Of a stretch of DNA of 51,032 nt, positions 22,516-31,412 are shown in pieces. Made by a program: the position numbers and the translations under genes. Location of the stretch: positions 1-51,032 of the IMG/VR virus record IMGVR_UViG_3300036846_000450; one strand, given 5' to 3'. How positions within the stretch are numbered: the stretch's first letter is position 1; every line of letters begins with the position of its first letter. The DNA comes from a virus. Below the pieces are notes generated by a model. That model was given only the letters and a program-made list of their open reading frames with translations, searched no databases and was not told the origin of the DNA.

Positions 22516-23553
22516 TCAGGCCGCCGGGTTGCTGTCGTACATCCGCCAGTTGAACAGCGGATTGGTCATGGTCAGCTCGCCCATCCAGCCGATGAATTGC
22601 GCGATCGCGTCCTTGTCGATCGGCATCTGGCCGTCGCCCTCGAACAGCTTGTCGAAATTGCGGTTCGCGTGGTAGCGCAGCCGCATCGTGTCGGTGTTGA
22701 TGCCGAAGGTGGTGTTGGCCGGCATGTTGCTACCGATGCCGCCGTCGAGCACGATCTCGGCGCGCTTGCCGCCGCCGATATATTCCAGCGCGGAGAAGCC
22801 GAGCTGGCCGAGCGAGGTCTCGTTCTGCTGGCGCTGGATCGCCACCGTGGCGGCGTCGTAGGCCGCATAATGCTCCGGGCTCATCATCAGCAGATCGGCG
22901 TAGTCGCGGCCGCGCGATTGCCGTGTCATCACGTAGTTGAGCATCGGCCGGATCGTGGTCGACGTCACCTGGGTGCCGAACGGGGTCAGCGAGATGGCGC
23001 CGGCGGCGCCGCTCGGGTCGAAGCAGGCCGGCCGCCAGATCGTTGCGGTGGCGCGATCGATGCCGCCATAGACGCCGGTGTTGGGCAGGATCGGCAGCGC
23101 GGTGGCGAGCCCGGTGATCTGCTTGTTGGCATTGGCGGTGCCGTCCGAGTACAGGCCGGCGTCCATGGTGTCGGACAGCGCCTTCTCGGCGGCGGAGATG
23201 TAGGTGTCGTAAACGTCGAGCAGCTGCGCCTGGCCCTCGTTGTTGAGGATTTCCTGCATCGACAGGATCACCGGCACGACCACCATCTTCGGATCGAAGA
23301 AGGCGTCGTTGAACAGATCGATCGCCGGGTTGAGCAGCTGGTCGTAGCCGGAATACCACTGCGCGCTCGACTTGCCGATCTGCAGGGTCTGGCGGATCTT
23401 GGGACCGGAGTAGGTCTGCCACAGACCCTTGCGCTTCATCACGGCCAACAGGGCGTTGGCATTGGAGACCAGATCCTGGTAGCCGGTTGAACGATCCTCG
23501 ATCGCCATCGACAGGATCTGCTGATAGGCAGCATTACTGGTGACGTTGGGCAT
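22516..23553 (-). CDS. major capsid protein
   Basis: 345 residues. Place (directly after the scaffold), size and sequence style (Y-Q-D-L-V-S-N-A-N-A-L-L near the start, L-M-M-S-P-E-H-Y-A-A-Y in the middle and N-P-L-F-N-W-R-M-Y-D at the end) match HK97-fold coat proteins of podoviruses. A GGAGAGG ribosome site stands before the ATG, strong as expected for the most abundant virion protein. Confidence 0.85.
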   Translation of the reverse strand: MPNVTSNAAYQQILSMAIEDRSTGYQDLVSNANALLAVMKRKGLWQTYSGPKIRQTLQIGKSSAQWYSGYDQLLNPAIDLFNDAFFDPKMVVVPVILSMQEILNNEGQAQLLDVYDTYISAAEKALSDTMDAGLYSDGTANANKQITGLATALPILPNTGVYGGIDRATATIWRPACFDPSGAAGAISLTPFGTQVTSTTIRPMLNYVMTRQSRGRDYADLLMMSPEHYAAYDAATVAIQRQQNETSLGQLGFSALEYIGGGKRAEIVLDGGIGSNMPANTTFGINTDTMRLRYHANRNFDKLFEGDGQMPIDKDAIAQFIGWMGELTMTNPLFNWRMYDSNPAA

Positions 23554-23587
23554 GATTGCCTCTCCACATCGGTGTTGGGTTCAGACG

Positions 23588-24871
23588 TCAGTAGCTGCCG
23601 TTGACGCGACGGATGGCGTTCGCGACAGCCTCACGCGGAGACCTGGAGGCCTCCTTCGGTGGGCGATGCGCGGCTCCATTGGAGGCAGCGCCAGGCGCAC
23701 CTGAGATTGACTTGTCGGATGGTCGGGTCTGAGCCGATGCGGTGCGGGTCTGAGCCGCGTGCGTGGTCGGGCGGAGCAGCTCCGCGCGCCGGTAGGCGGT
23801 TTCGAGATCGAAGCCGAACTTGAGTTCGTTCTCGATCAGGTCGCCGAGTTCATCAAACCGCGGGTGGCTGTCGGCGAACTGGTCGACGGCCGATCGCGTG
23901 TAGGTGAATTGCTGCGCAGTATGCATCTGGTTGAGGGCCTGTTTCAAGCCCGCGACCTCCTGATGCAGCGCGCCGATCTGGTGCTGGGCCGCCTGCTGGT
24001 TATTGCCCTGCTGGATCGCGCGCAGCTGGTCCGGCGACTGCGACAGCACATGGTAGGCGATGTCGCGCAGGCCGAGCCGCTGGCCGTCCGCCGTCTTCAA
24101 ATTGAGATTGTGCACGATCAGGTCGAGGCCGCCGACCGGGTCGGCGCGCAGCTTCTGCTCCATGCTGACATAGTTGGTGAGCGCGCGCTCCAGCGTGGTG
24201 CCGTGGCTCTGCGCCATCTCGTGGAAGCGCTTGATCGGCTGCATCGCCTCGGCGTCGGCCTTGTAATACTGGTAGGCGCGGCCGAATTCCTGCTGGATGC
24301 GGTGGATGTTGCCGCGCACGCTCTCCGGTGTCGCGGGCCAGTCCGCTTTCGCGTTTTCGTCCATCCGCACCGGTGGATCGCGGAACGGCGCATTGGCCGG
24401 CAACGGTGGCGGCGCCGGGCGGCGCTGCTGCTGCCCAGGTTGGGGAGCAGGGCGGGCCTGCCCCGACACCTGGTCGCCCTGGGGATTGCGCGGCGCAAAC
24501 CGGCCCTGGTCGCGCGGCTGCGCCTGGTTGTCGCCGGCCGGCGCCGTGGTCGGGCGCCGTCGCAAATCGATCTTGTCCTCGGGGGGTGGGTTGTTGTGCC
24601 CTGGCTTGGCCTCTGCCGGCTTGGGCGCGGGCTTGGCAGCGCGCCGGTCGGCCTGGGGCGGTGGTTGCGAGGCGCGCTCGAACGCCCGCTGGATGGACTC
24701 CCTGCGGCTTTCTGGGCGGTGTCTGCTGCCCTCGACATCGCCGACCGGGGCCTCCGGCGCCTGGGAGCCGACCGGGGTCGGCGCGGCGACCGGGTTCTGG
24801 GTGATCGGGACTTCGCTGGCGGGCGCAGCGGCGGGCGCGCCGCCCTGGGGGGCGACGGTGGTGTCGGTCAT
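23588..24871 (-). CDS. capsid scaffolding protein
   Basis: 427 residues. A disordered, Pro/Ala/Gln-rich first half (to about 165) is followed by long helices, including I-H-R-I-Q-Q-E-F-G-R-A-Y-Q-Y-Y-K and a coiled coil around 285-320, and ends with a basic tail with R-S-P-R-E-A-V-A-N-A-I-R-R. Such a build directly before the coat gene is that of an internal scaffold whose basic C terminus binds the coat. Confidence 0.8.
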   Translation of the reverse strand: MTDTTVAPQGGAPAAAPASEVPITQNPVAAPTPVGSQAPEAPVGDVEGSRHRPESRRESIQRAFERASQPPPQADRRAAKPAPKPAEAKPGHNNPPPEDKIDLRRRPTTAPAGDNQAQPRDQGRFAPRNPQGDQVSGQARPAPQPGQQQRRPAPPPLPANAPFRDPPVRMDENAKADWPATPESVRGNIHRIQQEFGRAYQYYKADAEAMQPIKRFHEMAQSHGTTLERALTNYVSMEQKLRADPVGGLDLIVHNLNLKTADGQRLGLRDIAYHVLSQSPDQLRAIQQGNNQQAAQHQIGALHQEVAGLKQALNQMHTAQQFTYTRSAVDQFADSHPRFDELGDLIENELKFGFDLETAYRRAELLRPTTHAAQTRTASAQTRPSDKSISGAPGAASNGAAHRPPKEASRSPREAVANAIRRVNGSY

Positions 24872-24885
24872 GATTGTCTCCGGGG

Positions 24886-25197
24886 TTATCGGGGCCTGTG
24901 GCCCGCCTTGAACTTCTCGATCGCGCCCTTGATGCTGGCGCGGCGCGCGTCTTTTTCGGCGCGGGTCTCGACGCCGCGCGGCTTCGGCGTCAGCTTCTCG
25001 GTGCCGATCTCGACCAGGCCGAGCGCGCGGCCGACGCTGCGAAACTGCCGCTTGCTGGTGTAGAATTTGCCGTCGACCTGTTCAGTCGGCGGCATGCTGT
25101 CGGAGATGATGTTGGGCAGCGCCAGCTCCGATCGCACCGGCCGCGGCCGTGGCCGATCGATGCGCCAGCGCCCTGGCTCGAATTCAACCAGCTTCAT
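24886..25197 (-). CDS. conserved small phage protein of the head block
   Basis: 103 residues, basic. It holds a conserved-looking D-S-M-P-P-T-E-Q-V-D-G-K-F-Y-T-S-K-R-Q-F and ends in a charged helix. Between the IPT/TIG genes and the scaffold. No known function. Confidence 0.55.
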   Translation of the reverse strand: MKLVEFEPGRWRIDRPRPRPVRSELALPNIISDSMPPTEQVDGKFYTSKRQFRSVGRALGLVEIGTEKLTPKPRGVETRAEKDARRASIKGAIEKFKAGHRPR

Positions 25198-25405
25198 CGC
25201 TCTGCTTCACCGGCTTCACTGAACGAGCGCGCAGCGGCGGCGTGACGTAGAGCACCGGCGTGCCGCCGCTCGCGACCTTGGTGACAGCGACGCCGGTGGC
25301 CGCCTCGCTCACCGGGATGCCGGCCTTGAACGTGGCGCCCACGTCGGCCGCGACGTCGACCACCGGCAGGCCGCCGCTGGCCACCGTGACAACGGACATG
25401 CCCAT
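25184..25405 (-). CDS. small Val/Ala-rich protein
   Basis: 73 residues starting at 25405 (TGATG overlap with the upstream stop). It has two similar segments, V-V-T-V-A-S-G-G-L-P-V-V-D-V and V-T-K-V-A-S-G-G-T-P-V-L-Y-V, so it is an internal duplication of a beta hairpin. Such two-strand repeats occur in small capsid-surface proteins. Not named. Confidence 0.5.
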   Translation of the reverse strand: MGMSVVTVASGGLPVVDVAADVGATFKAGIPVSEAATGVAVTKVASGGTPVLYVTPPLRARSVKPVKQSDEAG

Positions 25406-25929
25406 CAGCGTTTCGCCTTGCTGCGCTTGTGCGACAGCGTCTTGGTCGGGGTGCCGCGGTGGTGGGTCTCGTGGGTCGGGGTGTAGGCGTCGCCGTCCTC
25501 GATCGCCTCGTCGATCTCGTCTTCGAGGTCGTCGGGGTCGGCATCGTGATGGGCAGCCGCGGTTGCGCCCGCGTCGGTGAAGGTGAAGTCGACCGCGTTC
25601 GACATCATCTCGGCATTGTGCACCTGGCACTGCACCGTGGCCGGCGCCTGCCACAGCGACGGCTTGACGAGCGTCGAGACCGTGCGATCGGCCTCGTCGA
25701 AACTGGTCGGCTCATCATGGCCGGCAAAGAAGATCACGGTGCCGGCGAAGAAATTGTCGCCCGCGACGACCAGGGTGAAATCGGCATCGCCGATCGCGGC
25801 GGTGTCGGGCGTGATCGTGGAGATCACCGGCGCCGGCAGCGGCGGCACTTCCGGCGGCTCGTTGATCGACGGCGGGGTGTGCGAGACCAGGCGCGAGTGG
25901 CCTGGCTCGTTGATGCTCTCGATGCTCAT
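25405..25929 (-). CDS. IPT/TIG-domain protein, candidate head decoration
   Basis: 174 residues. Residues about 34-115 are one IPT/TIG immunoglobulin-like domain, with P-V-I-S-T-I-T-P-D-T-A-A-I-G and A-G-D-N-F as its opening. The tail is acidic then basic with several His (T-P-T-H-E-T-H-H-R). Ig-like domains on capsid-block proteins usually decorate the head surface. A second IPT/TIG protein follows upstream. Confidence 0.65.
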   Translation of the reverse strand: MSIESINEPGHSRLVSHTPPSINEPPEVPPLPAPVISTITPDTAAIGDADFTLVVAGDNFFAGTVIFFAGHDEPTSFDEADRTVSTLVKPSLWQAPATVQCQVHNAEMMSNAVDFTFTDAGATAAAHHDADPDDLEDEIDEAIEDGDAYTPTHETHHRGTPTKTLSHKRSKAKR

Positions 25930-25940
25930 CGCAATCTCCG

Positions 25941-26534
25941 TCAGGTGATCGTCCAGGTCTGCGGCGCGGTGATGACGGCGCCGCCGGTGATGACGGCCAC
26001 CGCGGGCGTACCGGCGGCGGCGGGCGGCGTCGCCAGGCAGGTCAGTGAGGTCGACGACACGAACGTGGTCGCCTGCTTGACGCCGCCGATGGTGATCGCC
26101 GACTGCTTGGTGAAGCCGGTGCCGGTCGCGGTCATGGTGATGGCGGCGGTGCCGTGCACGCTGGTGGTCGGCGCGATCGAGGTCAGCGTCGGATTGGTCG
26201 CCGGCGACAGCGAGGAGGCGTGGTTCTGGTTCGGGTTGGGCGAATAGGCCGGCCCGCAGCTGTCGGTGAGCAGCGGGCCGTTCGGCAGGTAGATCGACGA
26301 GGAGTAGGTCTGCGTCACCAGCACCTCGTTGCCTTTGCCCTCGGCATCGACACTGGTGCCGGCGCCGGCGGCCGCGGTCTTGGCCGCGAACACGTTGTAG
26401 TTCGAGCCGGGCGAGACCCAGCCGTCATCGACCGCGGCCTGGGCCGGATCGAGCGGCGGCGTGGCGCCGACGCAGGACAAATTGGTGGGCGGGGTCGGGT
26501 TCTCGGGGGTCACGGTCGTCGCGCTCTGGGCCAT
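25941..26534 (-). CDS. second IPT/TIG-domain protein
   Basis: 197 residues. The C-terminal 90 residues form an IPT/TIG domain (L-T-S-I-A-P-T-T-S-V-H-G-T, then A-T-G-T-G-F-T-K-Q-S, then V-I-T-G-G-A-V). The N-terminal half is Pro/Thr/Ala-rich with an A-V-D-D-G-W-V-S segment. Together with the gene after it, it probably forms part of the head surface. Confidence 0.65.
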   Translation of the reverse strand: MAQSATTVTPENPTPPTNLSCVGATPPLDPAQAAVDDGWVSPGSNYNVFAAKTAAAGAGTSVDAEGKGNEVLVTQTYSSSIYLPNGPLLTDSCGPAYSPNPNQNHASSLSPATNPTLTSIAPTTSVHGTAAITMTATGTGFTKQSAITIGGVKQATTFVSSTSLTCLATPPAAAGTPAVAVITGGAVITAPQTWTIT

Positions 26535-26603
26535 TGCAGTCTCCTCGGTTGATCGGATAAAGTCTCAATTCGGACTGGTCAGGAAAATCACGGAAAGCGG
26601 CAG

Positions 26604-26852
26604 ATGAGCCTCCCCCACGCGAACTACGTCGAAATCGATGACACCGACCCGGAGCACACCCATCTGTGGGTCACCGTCAACGCCGCCGATGGCAGCGTGA
26701 TCGAGATCATCGAGCAGTATCCCCTCGACAATCGCGTCGGAGCCGCTGCGATGGCGCGTCGCCTGGCCGGTCTGCTCAGCCTGCCGCTCAAGCAGCGCAA
26801 CAGCGCCGATCGCGACGCCGAACTCATTTCTGCTGCTCCAGATAACGCATGA
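26604..26852 (+). CDS. plus-strand moron-like gene inside the late block
   Basis: 82 residues, acidic start (Y-V-E-I-D-D-T-D-P-E-H-T-H-L-W-V), then beta strand and a helix. Its codons show the same strong GC third-position use as true genes here, and the minus-strand frames opposite it do not. It has its own upstream space of about 70 bases and runs against all the genes around it, overlapping the end of its neighbour by 29 bases. Not recognised; a separately expressed accessory gene is likely. Confidence 0.55.
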   Translation: MSLPHANYVEIDDTDPEHTHLWVTVNAADGSVIEIIEQYPLDNRVGAAAMARRLAGLLSLPLKQRNSADRDAELISAAPDNA

Positions 26853-28227
26853 TGCCGTCCAGCCATTGCTGGTTGGTCTCCTGATGCTTGACGTCGCCGG
26901 CGAGCGAGGTCGCCAGCTTGTCGAACCGCGTTGTCGGATAGCGCTGGGCGTAATGCGCCGCCAGGTCGGGGAACATGACGTCGAACGGCACCGACGTTCC
27001 CAGGCCGCCGGTATAAGTACCTCCCAGGCCCGTTGAGTAGGTCGGATGCAGGCTTGGCCCGGTTATGCCGGTGGGGTGCGCCCGCGCGATCGACAGCCCG
27101 GCATCGCCGAGACCGACGTCCATCAGGCGCGGGTCGATGATGGCGTGGCGCGTCTCGCCGACGTTCGGGAAGCCCAGCTTGCTGAATTCCGCATTGTCCA
27201 TCAGCTTGGCAAAACGGTCGCGCACCACGCCGGGCTGATCGCGCAGCCATTGCTGCAGATCAGGCGAGCGCACGTCGGGGAAGTTCGGCACCGGGCCAAA
27301 CGACTTGTTGCCCTCGATCATGCGCTTGTTGAATTCGGCCGCCGCCTTTTCTGAGATCGGCGAGGTCTTCAGCTGCTGCGCCAGCGCGTCGGAGGCAAAG
27401 GTCGAGAAATCCACCGCGCGCGGCCCCATCGCCGAATAGACCAGCTCGACCGGCTTGCCGGTTTTCTCGGCGATGTTGCGGACGTTGCCGGCAAGGCCTG
27501 TAATGTTGCCTTGCTTCGAGGCCCAGATGTGTTCGGGGTCTTGCGACATAAAGCCGTGGCCGCCATAGAGGTCGACCCATTGCGGCAGCGCGACGTCACC
27601 GATCTTGGTGACCGCATAGCCGGCGCCGGTGCGGTCGCCGAGCACCGGGACCAGCGCGGAGCCCTGCAGATCTTCCGGCGAGATCAACCGCTCCGGAGAC
27701 GCGCGCGGATTGAGTACCGCCTGCTCGCGTGGCACCTCCGACAGTGGCCGCGCCAGCTTGATGTCGGACACGCCATGCCACAAGCGGGGATCACGCACGA
27801 TGCGTCCCATGCCGGCCTCGACATTGTCCGACGACAGCGGGATGCTGGCGGCGAGCGAGCCCATCTTCCAGGGCAGCGAGGCGCCCATCGTGGCCCCTGT
27901 CAGCGCCAAGTCGACTGGATCTGATGGCGCCACCTTGTCGATCAGCGACGTCATTTCGGCCGCGCGCTTCGGCGCAACAAAGGCTTCCTCCTGCGGGGTG
28001 CCGACGCCGAACGGCACGCGATCGGGCGCGATCATCTGTTCGAGCGGATCGGCCTGTTTCGGCCGCGCGTTCGGGTTCGGCCACATCGTGCCCTGCGGCT
28101 CGTAGTACATCTGCTGCGCCAGGCTCGACATCGCCCAGGGCGGCAGGCCTTGCGTCGGGTCGGCGGGCGGACCTGGGCCTGGGCCGGTCGGCAGGCCCTG
28201 GTCGTCATAGCCGTAGGCGTCGCTCAT
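26824..28227 (-). CDS. large unknown protein between portal and decoration genes
   Basis: 467 residues from the ATG at 28227, which overlaps the upstream stop by ATGA; the longer frame upstream is not used. The centre has a distinct block, G-A-G-Y-A-V-T-K-I-G-D, then W-V-D-L-Y-G-G-H-G-F-M-S-Q-D-P and V-E-L-V-Y-S-A-M-G-P-R-A-V-D-F-S, and the end has R-Y-P-T-T-R-F-D-K-L. I have seen this style in large phage proteins of no known function. In other phages this place, next to the portal, holds MuF-type or injected effector proteins. Confidence 0.6.
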   Translation of the reverse strand: MSDAYGYDDQGLPTGPGPGPPADPTQGLPPWAMSSLAQQMYYEPQGTMWPNPNARPKQADPLEQMIAPDRVPFGVGTPQEEAFVAPKRAAEMTSLIDKVAPSDPVDLALTGATMGASLPWKMGSLAASIPLSSDNVEAGMGRIVRDPRLWHGVSDIKLARPLSEVPREQAVLNPRASPERLISPEDLQGSALVPVLGDRTGAGYAVTKIGDVALPQWVDLYGGHGFMSQDPEHIWASKQGNITGLAGNVRNIAEKTGKPVELVYSAMGPRAVDFSTFASDALAQQLKTSPISEKAAAEFNKRMIEGNKSFGPVPNFPDVRSPDLQQWLRDQPGVVRDRFAKLMDNAEFSKLGFPNVGETRHAIIDPRLMDVGLGDAGLSIARAHPTGITGPSLHPTYSTGLGGTYTGGLGTSVPFDVMFPDLAAHYAQRYPTTRFDKLATSLAGDVKHQETNQQWLDGIMRYLEQQK

Positions 28228-28478
28228 GCGGCCACCGCCTCTCCGCTGCGGTCGGCGGCATCGGCCGCCATATTCTTGATGGCGGCGATCTCCGCCGGCG
28301 CCAGCGTCTTGCCAAACGGGTTGGTGTCGGGCGCGTAGAAATCGGAGAGGCCGTAGGGCGAGATGTCGCCGAGCACTTTCGAGCAGCGGTGGTGACCCTG
28401 GTAGAATTTGCAGATGCCGCAATGGTTGACCGGGTCACCGCGGCGGTAGTTGGCCTCTTTCTGGGTGTCTTTCATCAT
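28224..28478 (-). CDS. small Cys-rich, metal-binding-like protein
   Basis: 84 residues. N-H-C-G-I-C-K-F-Y-Q-G-H-H-R-C near residues 19-33 offers three Cys and three His, enough for one zinc ion or cluster. The C terminus is helical. It lies between portal and the 467-residue unknown, coupled to both by ATGA. Confidence 0.55.
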   Translation of the reverse strand: MMKDTQKEANYRRGDPVNHCGICKFYQGHHRCSKVLGDISPYGLSDFYAPDTNPFGKTLAPAEIAAIKNMAADAADRSGEAVAA

Positions 28479-30841
28479 CGCAGACCTCCGCCGCCAGGCG
28501 GCGTGTTGTTGATCTTGAACTGCTCGGCCGCGGCGCGCTCGGCGTTCTGCTGGGCGCGCTGCTGGTGCGCCTCGATCTGCAAATCGGCCTTCTCGCGCTG
28601 GATCGCCATGTCCTGCTGCTTGCCGACCATGTCGGCCTGGTGCGCCTGCGCGCTCTCCTGCATCTTCTGGCCCTGCACCTGGACCTTGGCGGCGTCGGAG
28701 GCCTGGTCGGTCTGCTGCTCGCCGCTCGCGATCATGCGCTGGTTGGCGAGTTCTTGCTGCTTGTGGGCGTCGGCCTGGGCCATCTTGTCGCGCTGCAATT
28801 GCAGGTTGGCGGCGTCGCTCTCGCGCTGCTGCTGCAATTTCATCTGCTCGATCTGGATCGCGGTCTTGTTCTGGGCGGTGGTGGGGTCGTCGCCCTGCGG
28901 CTGGTCGGCCTTCTGCTTCATCTGCTCGACCAGGTCGTCGATCGCGCCTTCCAGCGAGCGGCCGGCGCGGTACGGCGCGGTGGCGAACTTCAGGATCTCG
29001 CCGCAGAACGTCGCGGTCTTCGGCTCGGCCTGCATCATCTGCGCGAGCTGAGGCAGCAGCTGCGCCAGCACGCCGACGAATTCGGCGCGGCCCTGCTTCT
29101 CGGCCTGCTCGTCCGGCACGATGGTCGAGTCGGTCTCGATGTCGAGCACGAAGGCCTTGGCGCGGCGGTCTTTCAGGAAACGCAGCACCTGCTCGATGGT
29201 CGGCTGCGCCTGCAATTGCGCGATGGCGGCGGCGCCCTGCTGCAGCTGACCCTGGATCTGCTGCATCATCTGTTGCATCGGGTCCGGCGGTGGTGGTGAG
29301 CCTGGCGGCGACGGAGGCGCACCGCCAGGCGGCTGTCCCGGTGCCTGTCCTTGACCGGGTGGGAGGGCGCCTGGCGGCGGCGGCTGCTGCTGCATCTGCT
29401 GCAGCCGCATCTGCATCTGCTGCATTTGCTGGCCGATCGCGCTGATCTGCTGCTGCACCTGGGCGGTGGTCGGCAAATTGGTCTGCGACATCTCGATCAT
29501 GGTCACGGCATCGAATTTTTCGGTGATGATCTCGGTGATGATCTCGACCAAATCGCGCGCGATCCGCACCAGCTCCTGCTGCTTGTCGCGGACCCGCACC
29601 GAGCCGTACTGCGTCTTCAGCTGCTGGGCGCCGAGCGTTTCCTCCGGCGAGGTCGCGCCGCGCATGATGTCGCTCAATCCCATGATCTGGTAGATGTCGT
29701 CGATGACTTGTTTTCGGAGAGCAACAAGCCCCGTGATGGTCTGCGCGATCACGTCGATCGGCAGCCAGATGATGACGTCCTTGCTGCCGCCGAACGCGGC
29801 CCAGTTCGAGATCGGCACCAGCACGCGGCCGGGCGTCTTCAAATTGATCGCGGCCTGGATCGCCTCGGCCATCTCGGAGCCGCCGGCCGGGTAGAAGCCC
29901 TTAGCCTCGATCGCGTCCGACAGCGCGTGGATCTTGCCGGTCAGAAGGTTGATTTCCTCGAGCTGGTCCTTGTATTGCAGCACATCCGGCACGGGCACCA
30001 GCGATCCGCGCTGGACGGTGCCGTAAGCAGGCTTGGGACATGGGAAAAATCCTCGCAGATCAAGGTGAGGATCGTCCTCATCGAGAATGTTGGTGCAGCC
30101 CTCGGCGACCCACACGACGCGGCGGTCGGACTTTGACCAGATCTCCCAGAATTTGGCGCGCTCGCGGTTGTCGGCGCCGCCGACCTCCTTGGTGTCCTTG
30201 TCGACCCGGTATTCGGCTCTCTGATATTCATCGCCACTGGCCTTCCTGAAGCGCTTGCGGGCCTCGCCGCGGGTCAGATAGGAGGCGCCGGCGACCCAAT
30301 TCACCTCGCGCCAGTTGCGCGAGATCGAGTGCAGAAAATCCCGGCGGTTCTTGAAGTCGATGCACACCATCTCCGGCTTGTTGCCCTGCGGCGCCTGGTA
30401 ACGGCACCAGGCGACGCCGCGGTCGGCCAGCGCGAGGTCGTCGCGCACCAGCTTCATCAGCTCGTTGATCTCGGCGAGGTCGAAGGCGACCACGGCGCAG
30501 CGCTCCATGGTCTCGGCGGCGGCCTGGTAGACCGGCCTGCGGTCCATGAATTTCGGCACCACCACCGGCACCGGCGCCTGCGCGTAGATCGACGGCTTGA
30601 TCACCTCCGCGTTGGCCCAGAACATCTGGAATTCCTTGTCGCGGATCTGGTTCGAGAGCCGTTCGAGGTTGGCATATTGCTTGTCGATGTTGTCGCAATG
30701 CTCGTTGTAGCGCTCGAACGCATCCTCGCTCTCGGTCAAGAGATTGAGCCACGCCTTGGCCTTCTTCGGCTCCAGCGCCGGGTTGAATTCCTGATCGTCG
30801 GTGCGGAGGTCTTCCTCGACCGGGGTGAGATCGTCAGCCAT
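28475..30841 (-). CDS. portal protein
   Basis: 788 residues. The first 430 residues have the portal style of P22-like phages: F-E-R-Y-N-E-H-C-D-N-I-D near the start, I-K-P-S-I-Y-A-Q-A-P-V-P near 80, and a crown-facing helix with I-M-G-L-S-D-I-M-R-G. The long C-terminal part is Gln-rich coiled coil (about 440-780), interrupted by a Pro/Gly run. Long helical barrels of this sort are known on P22-type portals. ATGA link to the next gene. Confidence 0.8.
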   Translation of the reverse strand: MADDLTPVEEDLRTDDQEFNPALEPKKAKAWLNLLTESEDAFERYNEHCDNIDKQYANLERLSNQIRDKEFQMFWANAEVIKPSIYAQAPVPVVVPKFMDRRPVYQAAAETMERCAVVAFDLAEINELMKLVRDDLALADRGVAWCRYQAPQGNKPEMVCIDFKNRRDFLHSISRNWREVNWVAGASYLTRGEARKRFRKASGDEYQRAEYRVDKDTKEVGGADNRERAKFWEIWSKSDRRVVWVAEGCTNILDEDDPHLDLRGFFPCPKPAYGTVQRGSLVPVPDVLQYKDQLEEINLLTGKIHALSDAIEAKGFYPAGGSEMAEAIQAAINLKTPGRVLVPISNWAAFGGSKDVIIWLPIDVIAQTITGLVALRKQVIDDIYQIMGLSDIMRGATSPEETLGAQQLKTQYGSVRVRDKQQELVRIARDLVEIITEIITEKFDAVTMIEMSQTNLPTTAQVQQQISAIGQQMQQMQMRLQQMQQQPPPPGALPPGQGQAPGQPPGGAPPSPPGSPPPPDPMQQMMQQIQGQLQQGAAAIAQLQAQPTIEQVLRFLKDRRAKAFVLDIETDSTIVPDEQAEKQGRAEFVGVLAQLLPQLAQMMQAEPKTATFCGEILKFATAPYRAGRSLEGAIDDLVEQMKQKADQPQGDDPTTAQNKTAIQIEQMKLQQQRESDAANLQLQRDKMAQADAHKQQELANQRMIASGEQQTDQASDAAKVQVQGQKMQESAQAHQADMVGKQQDMAIQREKADLQIEAHQQRAQQNAERAAAEQFKINNTPPGGGGLR

Positions 30842-31412
30842 GGCTCGCCACCATCATCCAGTCGCGCGGTGTTGCCTTGCCTGTGAACGGGACCAGCATC
30901 CCCGAGAGGTCGCCCTCGCGCTCTGCGATGGTCGGCTGCATGGCCATCCAGGCCTCGATCGGCGAGCGCCGGCAGCGCACACCGCTATCCACGAGACTGG
31001 CGGCGCGGGCCTTGGTGACGCCGAGCCGGCGGCCGATCTCGGCGAACGTCATGCCGGCCTCGCGCATCGCGGTCGCCGTCTTGCATCGCTCAAAGCGCTG
31101 CTGGCGCGCGGCGAGCCTGGGATCTCCGGTCAGCGCGGCCCAGTCGATATTCGAGCGGCGCTGCTTTGCGTTCGGCTCGGCATTGGCCCTGCGCTCGGCG
31201 GCGCGTTCGGCCATGGCGGCGAGCCTGCGGTCGTACTCGGCCGCGGCTTCCGCCCGGCGCGCCTCGCGCGCGGCGGTGAGCGCCGTCTGCTGTGCGCGCC
31301 AAACCTCGGCGTCCCGCCATTCGCGAACGCGCCGCCGTTCGGCAATCCCCCCCATCTCGTCAAGGCTGGTGGTGTTGAACCACTGCCACCACAGTGCGTC
31401 GTAATCTTTCAC
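30834..31412 (-). CDS. helix-turn-helix protein, candidate small terminase (GTG start)
   Basis: 192 residues from a GTG at 31412 overlapping the terminase stop as GTGA. Residues about 35-90 are a charged helix rich in Ala, Arg and Glu; residues about 125-150 are a helix-turn-helix (M-T-F-A-E-I-G-R-R-L-G-V-T-K-A-R-A). A DNA-binding protein between TerL and portal may be TerS, though TerS normally comes before TerL. The long frame before the GTG is out of frame with TerL and is ignored. Confidence 0.5.
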   Translation of the reverse strand: MKDYDALWWQWFNTTSLDEMGGIAERRRVREWRDAEVWRAQQTALTAAREARRAEAAAEYDRRLAAMAERAAERRANAEPNAKQRRSNIDWAALTGDPRLAARQQRFERCKTATAMREAGMTFAEIGRRLGVTKARAASLVDSGVRCRRSPIEAWMAMQPTIAEREGDLSGMLVPFTGKATPRDWMMVASHG

